Made by a program: the position numbers and the translations under genes
Shown: piece after piece, positions 20,387 to 29,750 of the stretch
Layout: each line of letters begins with the position of its first letter
Position numbering within the stretch: the stretch's first letter is position 1
Notes under the pieces: generated by a model
Seen by the model: only the letters and a program-made list of their open reading frames with translations
The model's database searches: none
Told to the model about the DNA's origin: nothing
Assembly: GCA_030849465.1 (NCBI GenBank)
Contig: JARVLF010000012.1
Coordinates: 587,302-651,301 of the forward strand
Reading direction: 5' to 3'
From: Moesziomyces globuligerus
Taxonomy: Eukaryota; Basidiomycota; Ustilaginomycetes; Ustilaginales; Ustilaginaceae
DNA: 64,000 bases

Positions 20387-21256
20387 ATGTTGTCCTCGCG
20401 CTTCTTGCCGCTGGCGGCTTTGTTGCTCTGTGCTACTATCTTGGGCGCCTTGTCGTCGCCCATCGAGCCTCGTCAACACGGCTGCGCTAAGTGCCCGGAC
20501 GGTAAATTCGAGACCTCGGTGACTTACCATGGCGACGGCAAGTGTTCGGTCAACTGCGAGACCCGCTGGGAACGCTTCAAGGCTGTGACGGCCACTTGCG
20601 CAAACGGCATCCAGGTTGTCACTGCGGTTTCAATTGCGATTGCCGCTGCTATGAGGCAGATTGAAGGGCAGGCGCGCGGCGTCGAAGGTGGTTGGAATCG
20701 TAACCAGCGACGTGGAATGCAGGACTTCAACATGACGGAGTTCGAGCGCCTCGGAGGCATCAACGACGATGTCTTCGCACAGTACCTGTCTGGAAACTCG
20801 AGCTACACGAGTGGAGCCAACATGTGGGTCCTGGCCGAGATGGGAATGCTGGGCGAGCCGACGATCCAGCTTTCGGACAACGCAACCATCACGGTGTACC
20901 AGGACAACGGTGTCGTGGTGACAACGCAACAGGCTTCCGAGGGCGACGGTCTCACCCGCCGAAGCGAAGAGGGCGACTCGGTCTGGATCAACACGTGGCG
21001 TAACGACATTGACGGCGGTCAAGCCAAGGCGCCTTGGCTGACGGATTACATGGCTGACGCCCTAGCGCGCGATATTGTCAACCACTACACGACGGGTGTG
21101 CACGACCACGTCTCGAACATCTGTGATTGCATCTATACCGAGACTGGCAAGCACAATCTGGCCACTGGGCTGGAATTCTCGGCGTACCGCAAGGGAGGTA
21201 AGCCTAGCCACCTCAATTGCCCTGACTGCTCGCTGCGCTCGCACAATGAGCTGTGA
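20387..21256 (+). CDS. Secreted cysteine-containing hypothetical protein
   Basis: 289 aa if unspliced. I do not recognise a family. A signal peptide is clear (LPLAALLLCATILGALSSP, residues about 6-24), followed by EPRQHGCAKCPDG. The mature part has paired cysteines (CAKC, CSVNC, CDC, CPDC), a hydrophobic segment near residues 80-92 (VTAVSIAIAAAM), NxS/T sites and a dibasic LTRRSE at R191-R192 that could be a Kex2 site. Start is the first ATG (20387), after a TATAAA at 20214-20219. The 3' end is uncertain: GTAAGC at about 21196 is a strong splice donor with CTGAC downstream. Without splicing the protein ends CPDC...SHNEL; with splicing it gains a different tail ending up to about 21360. Effector candidate by context only. 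Confidence 0.65.
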   Translation: MLSSRFLPLAALLLCATILGALSSPIEPRQHGCAKCPDGKFETSVTYHGDGKCSVNCETRWERFKAVTATCANGIQVVTAVSIAIAAAMRQIEGQARGVEGGWNRNQRRGMQDFNMTEFERLGGINDDVFAQYLSGNSSYTSGANMWVLAEMGMLGEPTIQLSDNATITVYQDNGVVVTTQQASEGDGLTRRSEEGDSVWINTWRNDIDGGQAKAPWLTDYMADALARDIVNHYTTGVHDHVSNICDCIYTETGKHNLATGLEFSAYRKGGKPSHLNCPDCSLRSHNEL

Positions 21257-23250
21257 AGCTCCCAAGCCAGCCAGTACGGTCCAACAGGAGGCGCGCACGA
21301 GCCTCGACCTTTGCCAATTTTTGACCATCTCTCGAGCGAACAGAACATGACTGTGTTGTGAACTGCGATGGGATACGGTGAGAGGCGAGGGACACGATGC
21401 TTCCGACGCTGACGGTGACGGCGGGCTGCCAAGAGCTGCAGAGTGAGTGTAGGCGTTGTTGGCACAGCGTCATGTGGGATAGCTTGGCAGGGCGAGGTTG
21501 GCGTGTCAAGTTTTGTTGACAGCTCTCGACGGGCGCAGACGGGCGCTCTCTGCGGGTGCAGGGCGGGTGCAGGGCAACGTCAGCCAAGACTTTGACGGCG
21601 GCAGCTGCGTGTGGGTCAGAGAGGCCCGATTTGCGAGGGGTTTTGTGGTGCTCTAATTTGAGGGCTGGAATTTCCTTCTTGCTTTTTCTTGGCTGTAGGC
21701 GAGCAAATCACCACCAAGGCGAGACAGGCTTTGGCGGCAACGACCGATCTTCGGCTCTGAAACACGCCAATGCACGCGCAGATCCTTCTCGATCCGAACA
21801 CTCGAGCAGAGAGATGCAGACAAAGTGATGTTGGGCTTTGCTCATCCATACAGGCGAAGAGGAAGCGGGCTCAAAGGTCTGTCTATGGCGAGGGGGAGGA
21901 AGACGATGCAGCGTCTGCCTGCACCGTGGATCCCCCGCGCTCGAAAAGGGCGGTTGGGCGGCAATCGCGAGACACAGATCGATGGAGAGCAGGCGAGGCA
22001 AGCGAAGGCGGCGATGCCGGCTGCGGTTGGCAGGCAGAGTTGCTGACCGACCGGCGATTTCCAGCCGACCATGGTGGCGCGATCGCGCCCTGCCCGCCTT
22101 GCCCGCCTTGCCCGCCATGCCGCCTGAGCGCCCGAGCCCATGATCCACGGCACTGTCGGGGATGCTCCAGCCAGACTCGCCTTCGATTCGGAAGCTCATC
22201 ATTCATACTCGGAATCAGCTGTGCGTGAGCTGACTGTGTTGTGTTGGATGTCTGGTCGGGCTGGCTGGCTGGCTTGAGGATGGCGCGGGTGGTGGTTCCC
22301 GATGCAGCCTGCACGTGTGGGTGGGCTCGATGCGAGAGAAGGGCTTGGCTGGCTCGAGCCAGCTGCACGATCAGATCAGATCAGAATCGGAGCGCTGCGA
22401 TTTCCATGCGGTTGGCGGCCGTCGAAAAAAACAAATTACTATTGTGTGTGTGTGTGTGTGTTTTGGATCTTCGGCTGGGCTGGCTGGGTGGTCAGGGCGA
22501 AAGACGAGTGTGGCCTTGACTAAGTTTTTGGGCCCTGGCTTGTTTTGGCGATTCGTGCTGCTCTGATGCTGCGTCTGCTGCTGCCTCTGGTGCTGCAGCA
22601 AACGAACCCTGACTTGCACCCCTGTCGGGTCGCCCCGAGGCAAAACAGGCGAAAACCAAAAAGACTCTCCTATTCCGCACTGGCTCGCCTCGCCTCAGTG
22701 CAGTGCTCTCGGACATCCGAGTCGATAGGCAGGCGGCAGCGCATCCCAACCCATCCCATGCCTCCCCGGCTGGGGGCCTCGTTCAGCTGATTTTGCACAG
22801 CCAGGGCGGCGCTGCCCCGTGCCTGGTTCATCTCTGTGCAGCCGCCTCGCCTGCCTCTCTACTCTGCAGACCTCTCCAAGCTTGGCAAGCAACTCTGCCC
22901 CCAGCTCGCCAAACACTCGCACCCGCCCAGCGCCAGAAGCACACAATCCAAATCGCTCCCTCTTTCTCTTCACCCACCTTCCCCCCCCCCCCCCCTCGCT
23001 CGCTGTTTGGTCACCCGTCAAGCCAACGTCGTCGCTTCTTCCCTTCGACTCACCGACTCGCTGACGACGTCCAGTGCTCCATCCTCCACCCCCCCCCCCC
23101 TCTTCTCTTCTCGTCGCGAGCGGCCATCCCGCCGTCCGGTCTCACGCCAATCCACCCACCAAGGCGACGTACGCCTGCCTCTGGCCTTATCGCTCCCAAA
23201 ATCCTCCATCTTCCGCACCTCCCTCCCTCCCGACCATCATCATCGTCAAC
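21257..23250. other. 2-kb intergenic / leader region with simple repeats
   Basis: Between the secreted-protein gene and the membrane protein at 23251. Contains a (TG)n microsatellite at about 22443-22461, repeated CCCGCCTTG units near 22090-22110, and C homopolymers at about 22981-22996 and 23090-23099 inside a strongly pyrimidine-rich stretch that is probably the 5' leader of the next gene. No gene recognised. Confidence 0.45.
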
Positions 23251-25263
23251 ATGCGCTTCTTCAGCAGCGTCGGCCTCGTCGCCGTCCTGCTTGCCTTCGT
23301 CCAGCTCGCCCACGCAGCACAGGTCGCCGTCACTCAGATCTCGTGCAACTACCTCTACTTCACCCTCTCCCTCACCACCGCAGAGTCCCGCGATGCCGTA
23401 TACCTCGGCGTCTACCTCGGAAACACCATGATCTCCGAGATCCAGTTCAACTCGGCATACGCCAACACAAACACCTACCAGTGGTACGCTCCCTTCTTCC
23501 CCGCCGCCGGCCCCACCACCTCGGGCACCCAGGACGTCACCTTCCGCCTCCTCGACGCCAACGAGGAACCCATCCCCACCTACGCTCCCATCACACAGCC
23601 CCTCGCCTTCCAGTGCGGTGCTACGGTCACCACCTCCACCACCGCCCTCGGCTCCGCTACCTCGTCCTCGCCTCGCGCATCCAACACCAGCGGCGGCGCA
23701 AACTCCTCGGGCAACTCCAACAGCAACTCGGGCTCGGGCTCGGGCTCGGGCTCCTCCTCCTCCAACACCGGCGCCATCGCCGGCGGTGTCGCAGGCGGTG
23801 TCGCCGCCCTCGTCATCCTCGGCCTCCTCGCTTTCTGCCTCAGGCGCAAGAAGAAGAAGCAGAACCAGCAGCAGAGCCGCCTCCGCAACGACGAGGCAGA
23901 CGAAGCCGCCTTCCGCGCTCCCAACAACGACTCCACCACCTCGCTCGCAACCGCTCCCGAGACCGCCAACACGCCCATGATGCGCGACATCTCCACCAAG
24001 AACGTCTTCGCCGACCCCATCACCTCGGCCCACTCGGGCGCTCCCTCCGGCACCTCCACCCAGTTCTCCGCACCCGCAAACAACAACAACGCCCCCACCT
24101 CCTCCACCACCGCCGGTCTGGGTGCGGCAGGCGCAGCGGCAGGCGCAGCGGCAGGCGCAGCGGCTGCCGCAGGCGGTATCGGCGCCGCGGCCATCGCCGC
24201 TCGCAAGCAGTCCCGCGAACACACGCGCGCCCGCTCGCCCAGTCACGCATCCGATCGCCGACCTTCGTCGGAATTCTCCAAGGACAACTCTTCCAGTCCC
24301 GCCTCTCAGCTCCCTCCCCCCGTCCCTGCCCTGCCAGCCTCCGTTGCCGCACCGACTAGCCACCAGGCAACCACGATGGCTGCTCTACCCCCTGCGCAAG
24401 CGTCTGCCCCCGTCGCCCAACAGCCTCCTGCATCCGCAGCCTCAAGCTCGCCCGCTGACACCCAGAATGCCTCGGCCGTCCCCGTCGCATCTGGAAGTGC
24501 AGCCGCAGCGGCGACTGCTGCCGCGGCCGCCACCACGGCGGCGTCTCCTGACAGCAAGGACGCCAAGTCCAAGTCGAGCAAGTGGGGCTTCAAGCGCGCC
24601 TCGAAAGACGTCGGCCCCAACAAGCTGCCATACCCTCCTGCTGTCCCCGAGACCAGTGCACTCGCACCCGCGGTCGAGACTCCGTCGGCAGCAAGCACCT
24701 CGTCGTCCTCCAACAAGTCGGCTGATGTGCCTTCGTCGCCTTCGCGCTCGTTCAAGGTGATCCAGAAGTCCGCCGCTGCGCCCGCATCCACCGCCGGCCC
24801 GAGCAGCGCCTCGATCGCTCCCAGCGAGAGCAGCTTGAATCGCGTGCCTGCCTTCCCCCCACGATCGGGCCCTGCAACGCCGGCGGGCTCGATCCGCGGC
24901 ACCAACTACTCGCGTGCGCCCTCGGTCGCGTCCATGTCGGCGGGCTTCACCGATGCCCCACCCATGCCCTCGGCAGCGTCGGTCTCGTCGGCGCCCGTCA
25001 GCGAGTTTGGCGGCAACATGGCCGGCATCGGTGCGGGTCGTTCGTTTGCCGCCTCGTCGGGCAACTCGACCAAGTGGCACCAGCAGAGCTACAACATCAT
25101 GCCCAACTTCAGCCACCGTGCCTTGGCGCGCTCCACGCAGCTCGACGAGGATCTCATCTTTGGCCACCTCGGCATGGGCCTCACCCCGCCGCCGGGTCCC
25201 GCGGGCAACGGTAGCGAGACGGGCAGCGCAAAGAGCCGCACTGACCCCTTCGGCGATCGTTGA
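23251..25263 (+). CDS. Type I membrane protein with Ser-rich stalk
   Basis: 670 aa, single exon. No named orthologue recognised. Signal peptide residues 1-22 (FFSSVGLVAVLLAFVQLAHA), then a compact outside domain of about 110 residues with two cysteines (ISCNYLYFTLSL and PLAFQCGA) that looks like a beta-sandwich. A Ser/Thr/Gly-rich stalk follows, with SGSGSGSG repeats, then a membrane helix (AGGVAALVILGLLAFCLRRK) ending in RRKKKK. The cytosolic tail of about 450 residues is disordered, with Ala-rich runs and short motifs (KWGFKRASKD). Start chosen at the ATG that gives the signal peptide; the frame extends 59 codons upstream through a poly-C leader. Shares its plan with the gene at 17091. Confidence 0.75.
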   Translation: MRFFSSVGLVAVLLAFVQLAHAAQVAVTQISCNYLYFTLSLTTAESRDAVYLGVYLGNTMISEIQFNSAYANTNTYQWYAPFFPAAGPTTSGTQDVTFRLLDANEEPIPTYAPITQPLAFQCGATVTTSTTALGSATSSSPRASNTSGGANSSGNSNSNSGSGSGSGSSSSNTGAIAGGVAGGVAALVILGLLAFCLRRKKKKQNQQQSRLRNDEADEAAFRAPNNDSTTSLATAPETANTPMMRDISTKNVFADPITSAHSGAPSGTSTQFSAPANNNNAPTSSTTAGLGAAGAAAGAAAGAAAAAGGIGAAAIAARKQSREHTRARSPSHASDRRPSSEFSKDNSSSPASQLPPPVPALPASVAAPTSHQATTMAALPPAQASAPVAQQPPASAASSSPADTQNASAVPVASGSAAAAATAAAAATTAASPDSKDAKSKSSKWGFKRASKDVGPNKLPYPPAVPETSALAPAVETPSAASTSSSSNKSADVPSSPSRSFKVIQKSAAAPASTAGPSSASIAPSESSLNRVPAFPPRSGPATPAGSIRGTNYSRAPSVASMSAGFTDAPPMPSAASVSSAPVSEFGGNMAGIGAGRSFAASSGNSTKWHQQSYNIMPNFSHRALARSTQLDEDLIFGHLGMGLTPPPGPAGNGSETGSAKSRTDPFGDR

Positions 25264-25655
25264 TCTCGGACTCCCACGATCCAAGCCGCGGCAAGAGGCC
25301 ATGGCCGCGCTGGATCGACTGCATTCGTCCCCATGCCTCCAGCAAAACACTTCTTCAACGGCGCCCCAACGCCTTCGCTTTTCCAATCCCTGCAGAACAA
25401 TTACTTGTCCCACGTCCCAAGTCCTTTCGGATTCGTCTTGTTTGTCTTACATGCCATCCGTCGTCGAGCTTTCACAATCTTTTATTCCCACTTTCGGCTG
25501 TCTTATTTTTTCTTCTTCTTCTTCGCTCTCGTTGCTCTTGTCGGTTCTGTGCATCAATCCATCTCAATCGCCGCAGCTTTCTGGTGTGGACGAAGGGCAT
25601 GGTGGAATTGTGGGGTGGTATACGTGAGACGGCGTGGCAGAAGGAGAGCAGGTCT
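25264..25655. other. Convergent intergenic region
   Basis: 392 bp between the stop of the type I membrane protein (+) and the last exon of the AT-hook gene (-). T-rich; probably 3' UTRs. Nothing else seen. Confidence 0.4.
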
Positions 25656-27421
25656 TTAGTGCGGGAGGCGGAAGTAGGAGCCGAGGGGTGGATCGAGGTC
25701 TGGTTTGTGCGCTGTTGCGGAGAGCAGCTCGTGAGCCTAGACGACCGAACGGAGAGTGTGAGATGTAGGAATGTCAGTGATCGGGTCAGGAGGGAAAAGC
25801 GGGGTTCAAGGGAGGGAGGATGGGACGTACTTGTAGGTTTGCAGGGTAGTCGGACGTGCCTTGGACTTTGATGAGTTTGCGTTCACGTTTGAGCCTGCCG
25901 ATCTGCGTGCGGGCCTGGTCGAGTTGCTGCGACTGGTGCTCGAGAGTCTTGGAAAGACCGACGATCTGCTCGGCTTCGGGCAAGAGCATCTGCTCCAACT
26001 CCATCTATCCGCACCGCGATCCGAATGCATCAGCCTCCAACTCGAAAGCGAGAAAGACGGAACCGTTGGCAAGTACTTACGATCTCGGCGTTCATGCCCA
26101 AGCTCATGGTATCGATCGACTTGACTTCGCTTGCCTCGGTGCTCGCTTCGGCGCGGAGCAGAGATCCCTCCTCCTCGAGGCGCCAAGCGAGCATGCTGCT
26201 GGGCAGCTCTCTGCGGCCCGCGACGCTCGCTACACTGCCAGCAGGGATGCGCGCGAGGGGCGGCACGAGCCCGGTCTCGAGCTTGGCGTCGATGCGGTTG
26301 AGGGCGCGGGTCAAGCTATCGGCCACCATGGAGCGAATGTTCTTGGGCATCGAGTTGAGCAGCGGACTGTAGCGTCCAAGATGCAAGGATTGGTCAGCAC
26401 ACACACTCTCTCTCTCTTCAACTGAGCGGTGGGGCGCGGAAACGTACATGGCGGTGCGCCAGACGAGGCCTCCTTCCGAGGTGATGCATTCGCGCTCCTC
26501 TAGGCTGAGTCTGCGCCACTTGCGCAGACGTTCGCGCTCGCTCGGCCAGCCTTTCCTCTTTTTGGCCTTGAGCCGTCGCGGCGCAGCGCCCGCCCCTCCG
26601 TCGGACGACATGGCGTCTGCGTCTTCGGCATCATCCGCTTCGGAAGCTTCCGACGCTTCGTCGGATACGCCGTCGACCAGCTCGACGTCCGACTCGGCTT
26701 GCACCTCGGCCGGTCTCGACCTCTTCTCCGGCCTTGCTGCCGCAACAGCTCGCGCAGGAGCTGGCGCAGCAGGAGCAGCGGTCTTTTTGGCTTTGCCACT
26801 GCCCGGGGGCCGACCTCTGCGCTTCGGTGCAGGTGTAGAGGTCGAGACTGACGTGTTGGGTGTGGCAGCGGCGGATTTGGGCGGTCTGCCCCTCTTGCGT
26901 GGGACAGCAGCAGCTGGGGTGGGGGCATTCGTATCAGCTTGCCTCGCCTTGCGCTGCGCCGCTCGAGGCTCAGCCTCGTCCGAGAACGACACGCTGTTGT
27001 TGGGCGAAGTCTGCGTGCGGTTGCCCGGGGTGGAGAGGATCGATTTGGGCTTCGGCGGGCGACCGCGCCGTTTCGGAACAGCCGGTGTCGAGGCGGATGT
27101 CGTGTCGCCGGACTCGAAAGCACGCATCGCAGGCGTCGTCAGCTTGGCTTTCGGCGGGCGTCCTCGCTTCTTTGGCTGCGCGGGCGTCGAGGGCGCCACA
27201 GTGGATGCGAGCGAAACGTCGCCATAGTCGGCCGCTCGCTTTTGACGAGCAGACAAAGACGACGAAGCGGAGGCAGGTCGACGAGCGGGCGTGGGAGCTC
27301 CCACGGTCGAGCTGAGCGAGACGTTGCCATCCTTGCGCGGACGGCCTCGTGGTCGCTTGAGGATGGTTGAGCTGGACGCGTCCGAGGCCGCAGCTGCTTT
27401 CTTGGTTCGGGTCGGCGGCAT
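25656..27421 (-). CDS. AT-hook / coiled-coil nuclear protein; possible CENP-Q-like kinetochore subunit
   Basis: Four exons (minus strand): 27421-26448, 26366-26081, 26004-25831 and 25736-25656; 504 aa with all phases closing (introns 81, 76 and 94 nt). Residues 1-270 are disordered and carry about five AT-hook cores (KRPRGRPRK, KKRGRPPK, KRRGRPPK, RKRGRPPK, KRRGRPPGS), which bind the minor groove of AT-rich DNA. An acidic stretch follows. The C-terminal part is helical: MPKNIRSMVADSLTRALNRI, then MLAWRLEEEGSLL, and a coiled coil beginning MELEQMLLPEAEQIVGLSKTL. That last block resembles the helical core of CENP-Q/Fta7-type kinetochore proteins, but this is a weak, by-eye match. It shares a 391-bp divergent promoter with another AT-hook/coiled-coil gene. 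Confidence 0.7.
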
Positions 27422-27812
27422 CGTAGGCCCAGGTCGAGTCGCTTCGCTAGCTGGGAGAAGTACGTTCGATTGTAACAGCAGGGTCGAGGATTCGCTAAGT
27501 GGTGACCGTGGAAATGGGCTGGATGGGAACGACGATCGAGCTGGGATGGTCGGATTGCGTGTTGTTCGGACGCGAAACGCGAGCAGCGCTACTCCACTCG
27601 GCGGCACCCTGCATCTCATCCAAATTCCAAACGCGTCTCGACGCGCATTTGGCCATATCTCAGCCTCGCCTCACCTCCATCCACCTCACCAAGATTTCCG
27701 GCCATCCGTGTCAACATCACTCCCTCATCATCCCTACCTTCCCCATTCTAGCATCGCGAGTCTCTCCCATCTCGTACCGAGATCTCGACCGAGAACGCAC
27801 GCCTATCCAACC
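27422..27812. promoter_or_regulatory. Shared divergent promoter of two AT-hook genes
   Basis: 391 bp between the two start codons. Any regulation here would act on both genes. No TATA box obvious. The plus-strand frame is open across it but reads as leader. Confidence 0.4.
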
Positions 27813-29516
27813 ATGAGCGGCAGGGGTTCGGGCTCGAGGGGCCGACCTAGCACCAGCAAGGCTGCATCCAGACCATCCACGTCGCGTGCTGCTGCGACCG
27901 AAGCGGCCGGTCCATCCACACATCGCTTTGCCGATCGTCGTCAGGAGCGCATGAGAGGCGCAGGAACCCAGGTGGCCATCCAACGCGACTTCCAATTCAA
28001 GCTTCCGCCCAAGAAGTCGGCGTCCTCCACAGCAGCCGCAGCAGCAGCAGCACCATCCGCTGCGCCCCAAGACGTCTCTACTTCCAACGACGCTTCAGAG
28101 ATAAGACGCAAGCGAGGCCGGCCCAGAGGCTCAGGCCCACGCCAGAAGGAGAGAGCAGCCGCTGCCGCTGCCGCGGCTGCTGCTGCGTCAGACTCTTTCG
28201 ACACATCTGCTGACATCTCCCTGCCGCCTGGGCATGACCCTTCTCCGTACTCCAATCGACTGGATGCATCCACGAGCATCGGTGTTGCTAGACGCGTAGC
28301 CCGGCCGAGATCGTCCGGGCCCATCAGCAGCACACCCGCCGCATCGCGCGTCCGCAAGAGTATGCGCGGCGGCTCATCGGCGCGCAGCTCTTCACGCCAA
28401 CGCAGAGACGCGGACGAAGAGCTAGGCAGCCAGCTCGGCGACGCAGACGACTACTCGCTTCCCGATTCGGGTCCCGCTGGCGCAGGTGCCATCCTGGATG
28501 CATCCCCGGGATGGGACGCTGGTCTTGGAGACATGGACGAGTCCCTGCCCATGATCCCCTCGCCTGCCGCCTCGTCGTCTCATGTCGACACCTCGGTGCG
28601 TCGTATGAGGCCCAGCGTGGGAGGCGCAAGCGTCTCGCGTCTGAGCATCGCAGACAGTCCCATGTCGCGCGCGCACGCCGACTCTCCCGCTGCTCGCGCC
28701 GCCAAGCGCAGCCTCGACGCACGCCAACGTCGTCGACAGGGCAGCCCGGGCGCCGAGAGACCCGCGTCTTCCAGAGCGCCGACCGCAAAGCGCAGAGGCC
28801 GTCCTCCGAAATCGGCCTCCTCCCGACCGGCCACGCAACCCAGATCGCGGGCGATCCTCCAGGAGCCCGCGGAACACGACGAGACCGTGATGGACCGCAC
28901 CATGATCGAGAGACAGCGCGGCAATGCCGGCAGCGCGCGGTCGGGACGTGATCTGCAGAAGCGCCTCAAGCGTGCGCTGACGCTCATCTACTCCGCCTCG
29001 GATGCGAATGCAGACGAGGCAGACGACTCGGGCGCGCCGGCGGCCAAGAAGCGCAAGTCGGCCAAGTATCTCAACGACGTCGACATCATTTGGTCCATCG
29101 TCGACGACGAGCTGCGCAGTGCCATCGAAGAGCAGCCTGCTAAAGCTCCCTTCCTTGCTCTCAAGACGTTGCGCAAGTCGGTCCGCTCCAACTTCTTGAA
29201 TCTGAGCGAAAAGACCGACACGCGCACCACGCTCATCTCCCAGCTCGTGCGCGCAAGGAAGCAGAAACGCCAGCTTAGGAAGGACGTCTTTGCGCGCAGG
29301 ACCGAGCTCGCAAAGTCGACGGTGGAGGCGAGCGAACGCGCAAAGGAGATGAATGACTGGAGGAAGGAGGTCACTGTAAGTCTGCTTCTCGCCTTGTCAA
29401 AGCGGCCGAATTGGGTGCTGATCGGATCTCTCCTCTGGATTCTCGTTTGATAGAGCGTGCGCAAGGTCAACGCCTTTTTGCTCAACTTGCGACACCAGGC
29501 AGCCGCTTGGACTTGA
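27813..29516 (+). CDS. AT-hook / coiled-coil nuclear protein; possible CENP-U-like kinetochore subunit
   Basis: Two exons, 27813-29375 and 29454-29516; 541 aa. The N-terminal 380 residues are disordered, Ala/Ser/Arg-rich, with AT-hook cores KRGRPRGSG and KRRGRPPKS. The C-terminal 160 residues are helical and look like the functional part: GRDLQKRLKRALTLIYSAS, then DIIWSIVDDELRSAIEE, LKTLRKSVRSNFLNLSE, a coiled coil (RKQKRQLRKDVFARRTELAK) and the short second exon ending FLLNLRHQAAAWT. This order resembles inner-kinetochore CENP-U/Ame1-type proteins, and the head-to-head partner could be the CENP-Q-like half of the same COMA-type dimer. This is inference; a chromatin protein unrelated to kinetochores is equally allowed. 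ATG at 27813 is chosen because upstream sequence is the shared promoter. Confidence 0.68.
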
Positions 29517-29750
29517 TAGCCCCGTCTGCCGATTCCAACGGCGGCCGCCATCTCGATATCCTAGCTGCCTTTCTGGTCGTATCGTCGACTCACTGTTGTC
29601 GAGCCTATACCCGCGCAACTCTTGACCTCACAAGATTCGTATCGTAGAAAGCACGCAGTGAGACTCTGAAACTTGTGACGATCTTCTTGCTTGCCAACAC
29701 GTTCTTTTGGTGTCGACTCAACTAACAGCCGGCTACGAGGATTGGAACGC

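Noticed and set aside
22836..24363. Frames of more than 400 codons on both strands over the type I membrane protein
   Set aside because: Arg/Pro/His-rich or Gly/Val-rich shadow translations that start in a poly-C leader; the signal-peptide frame is the convincing one.
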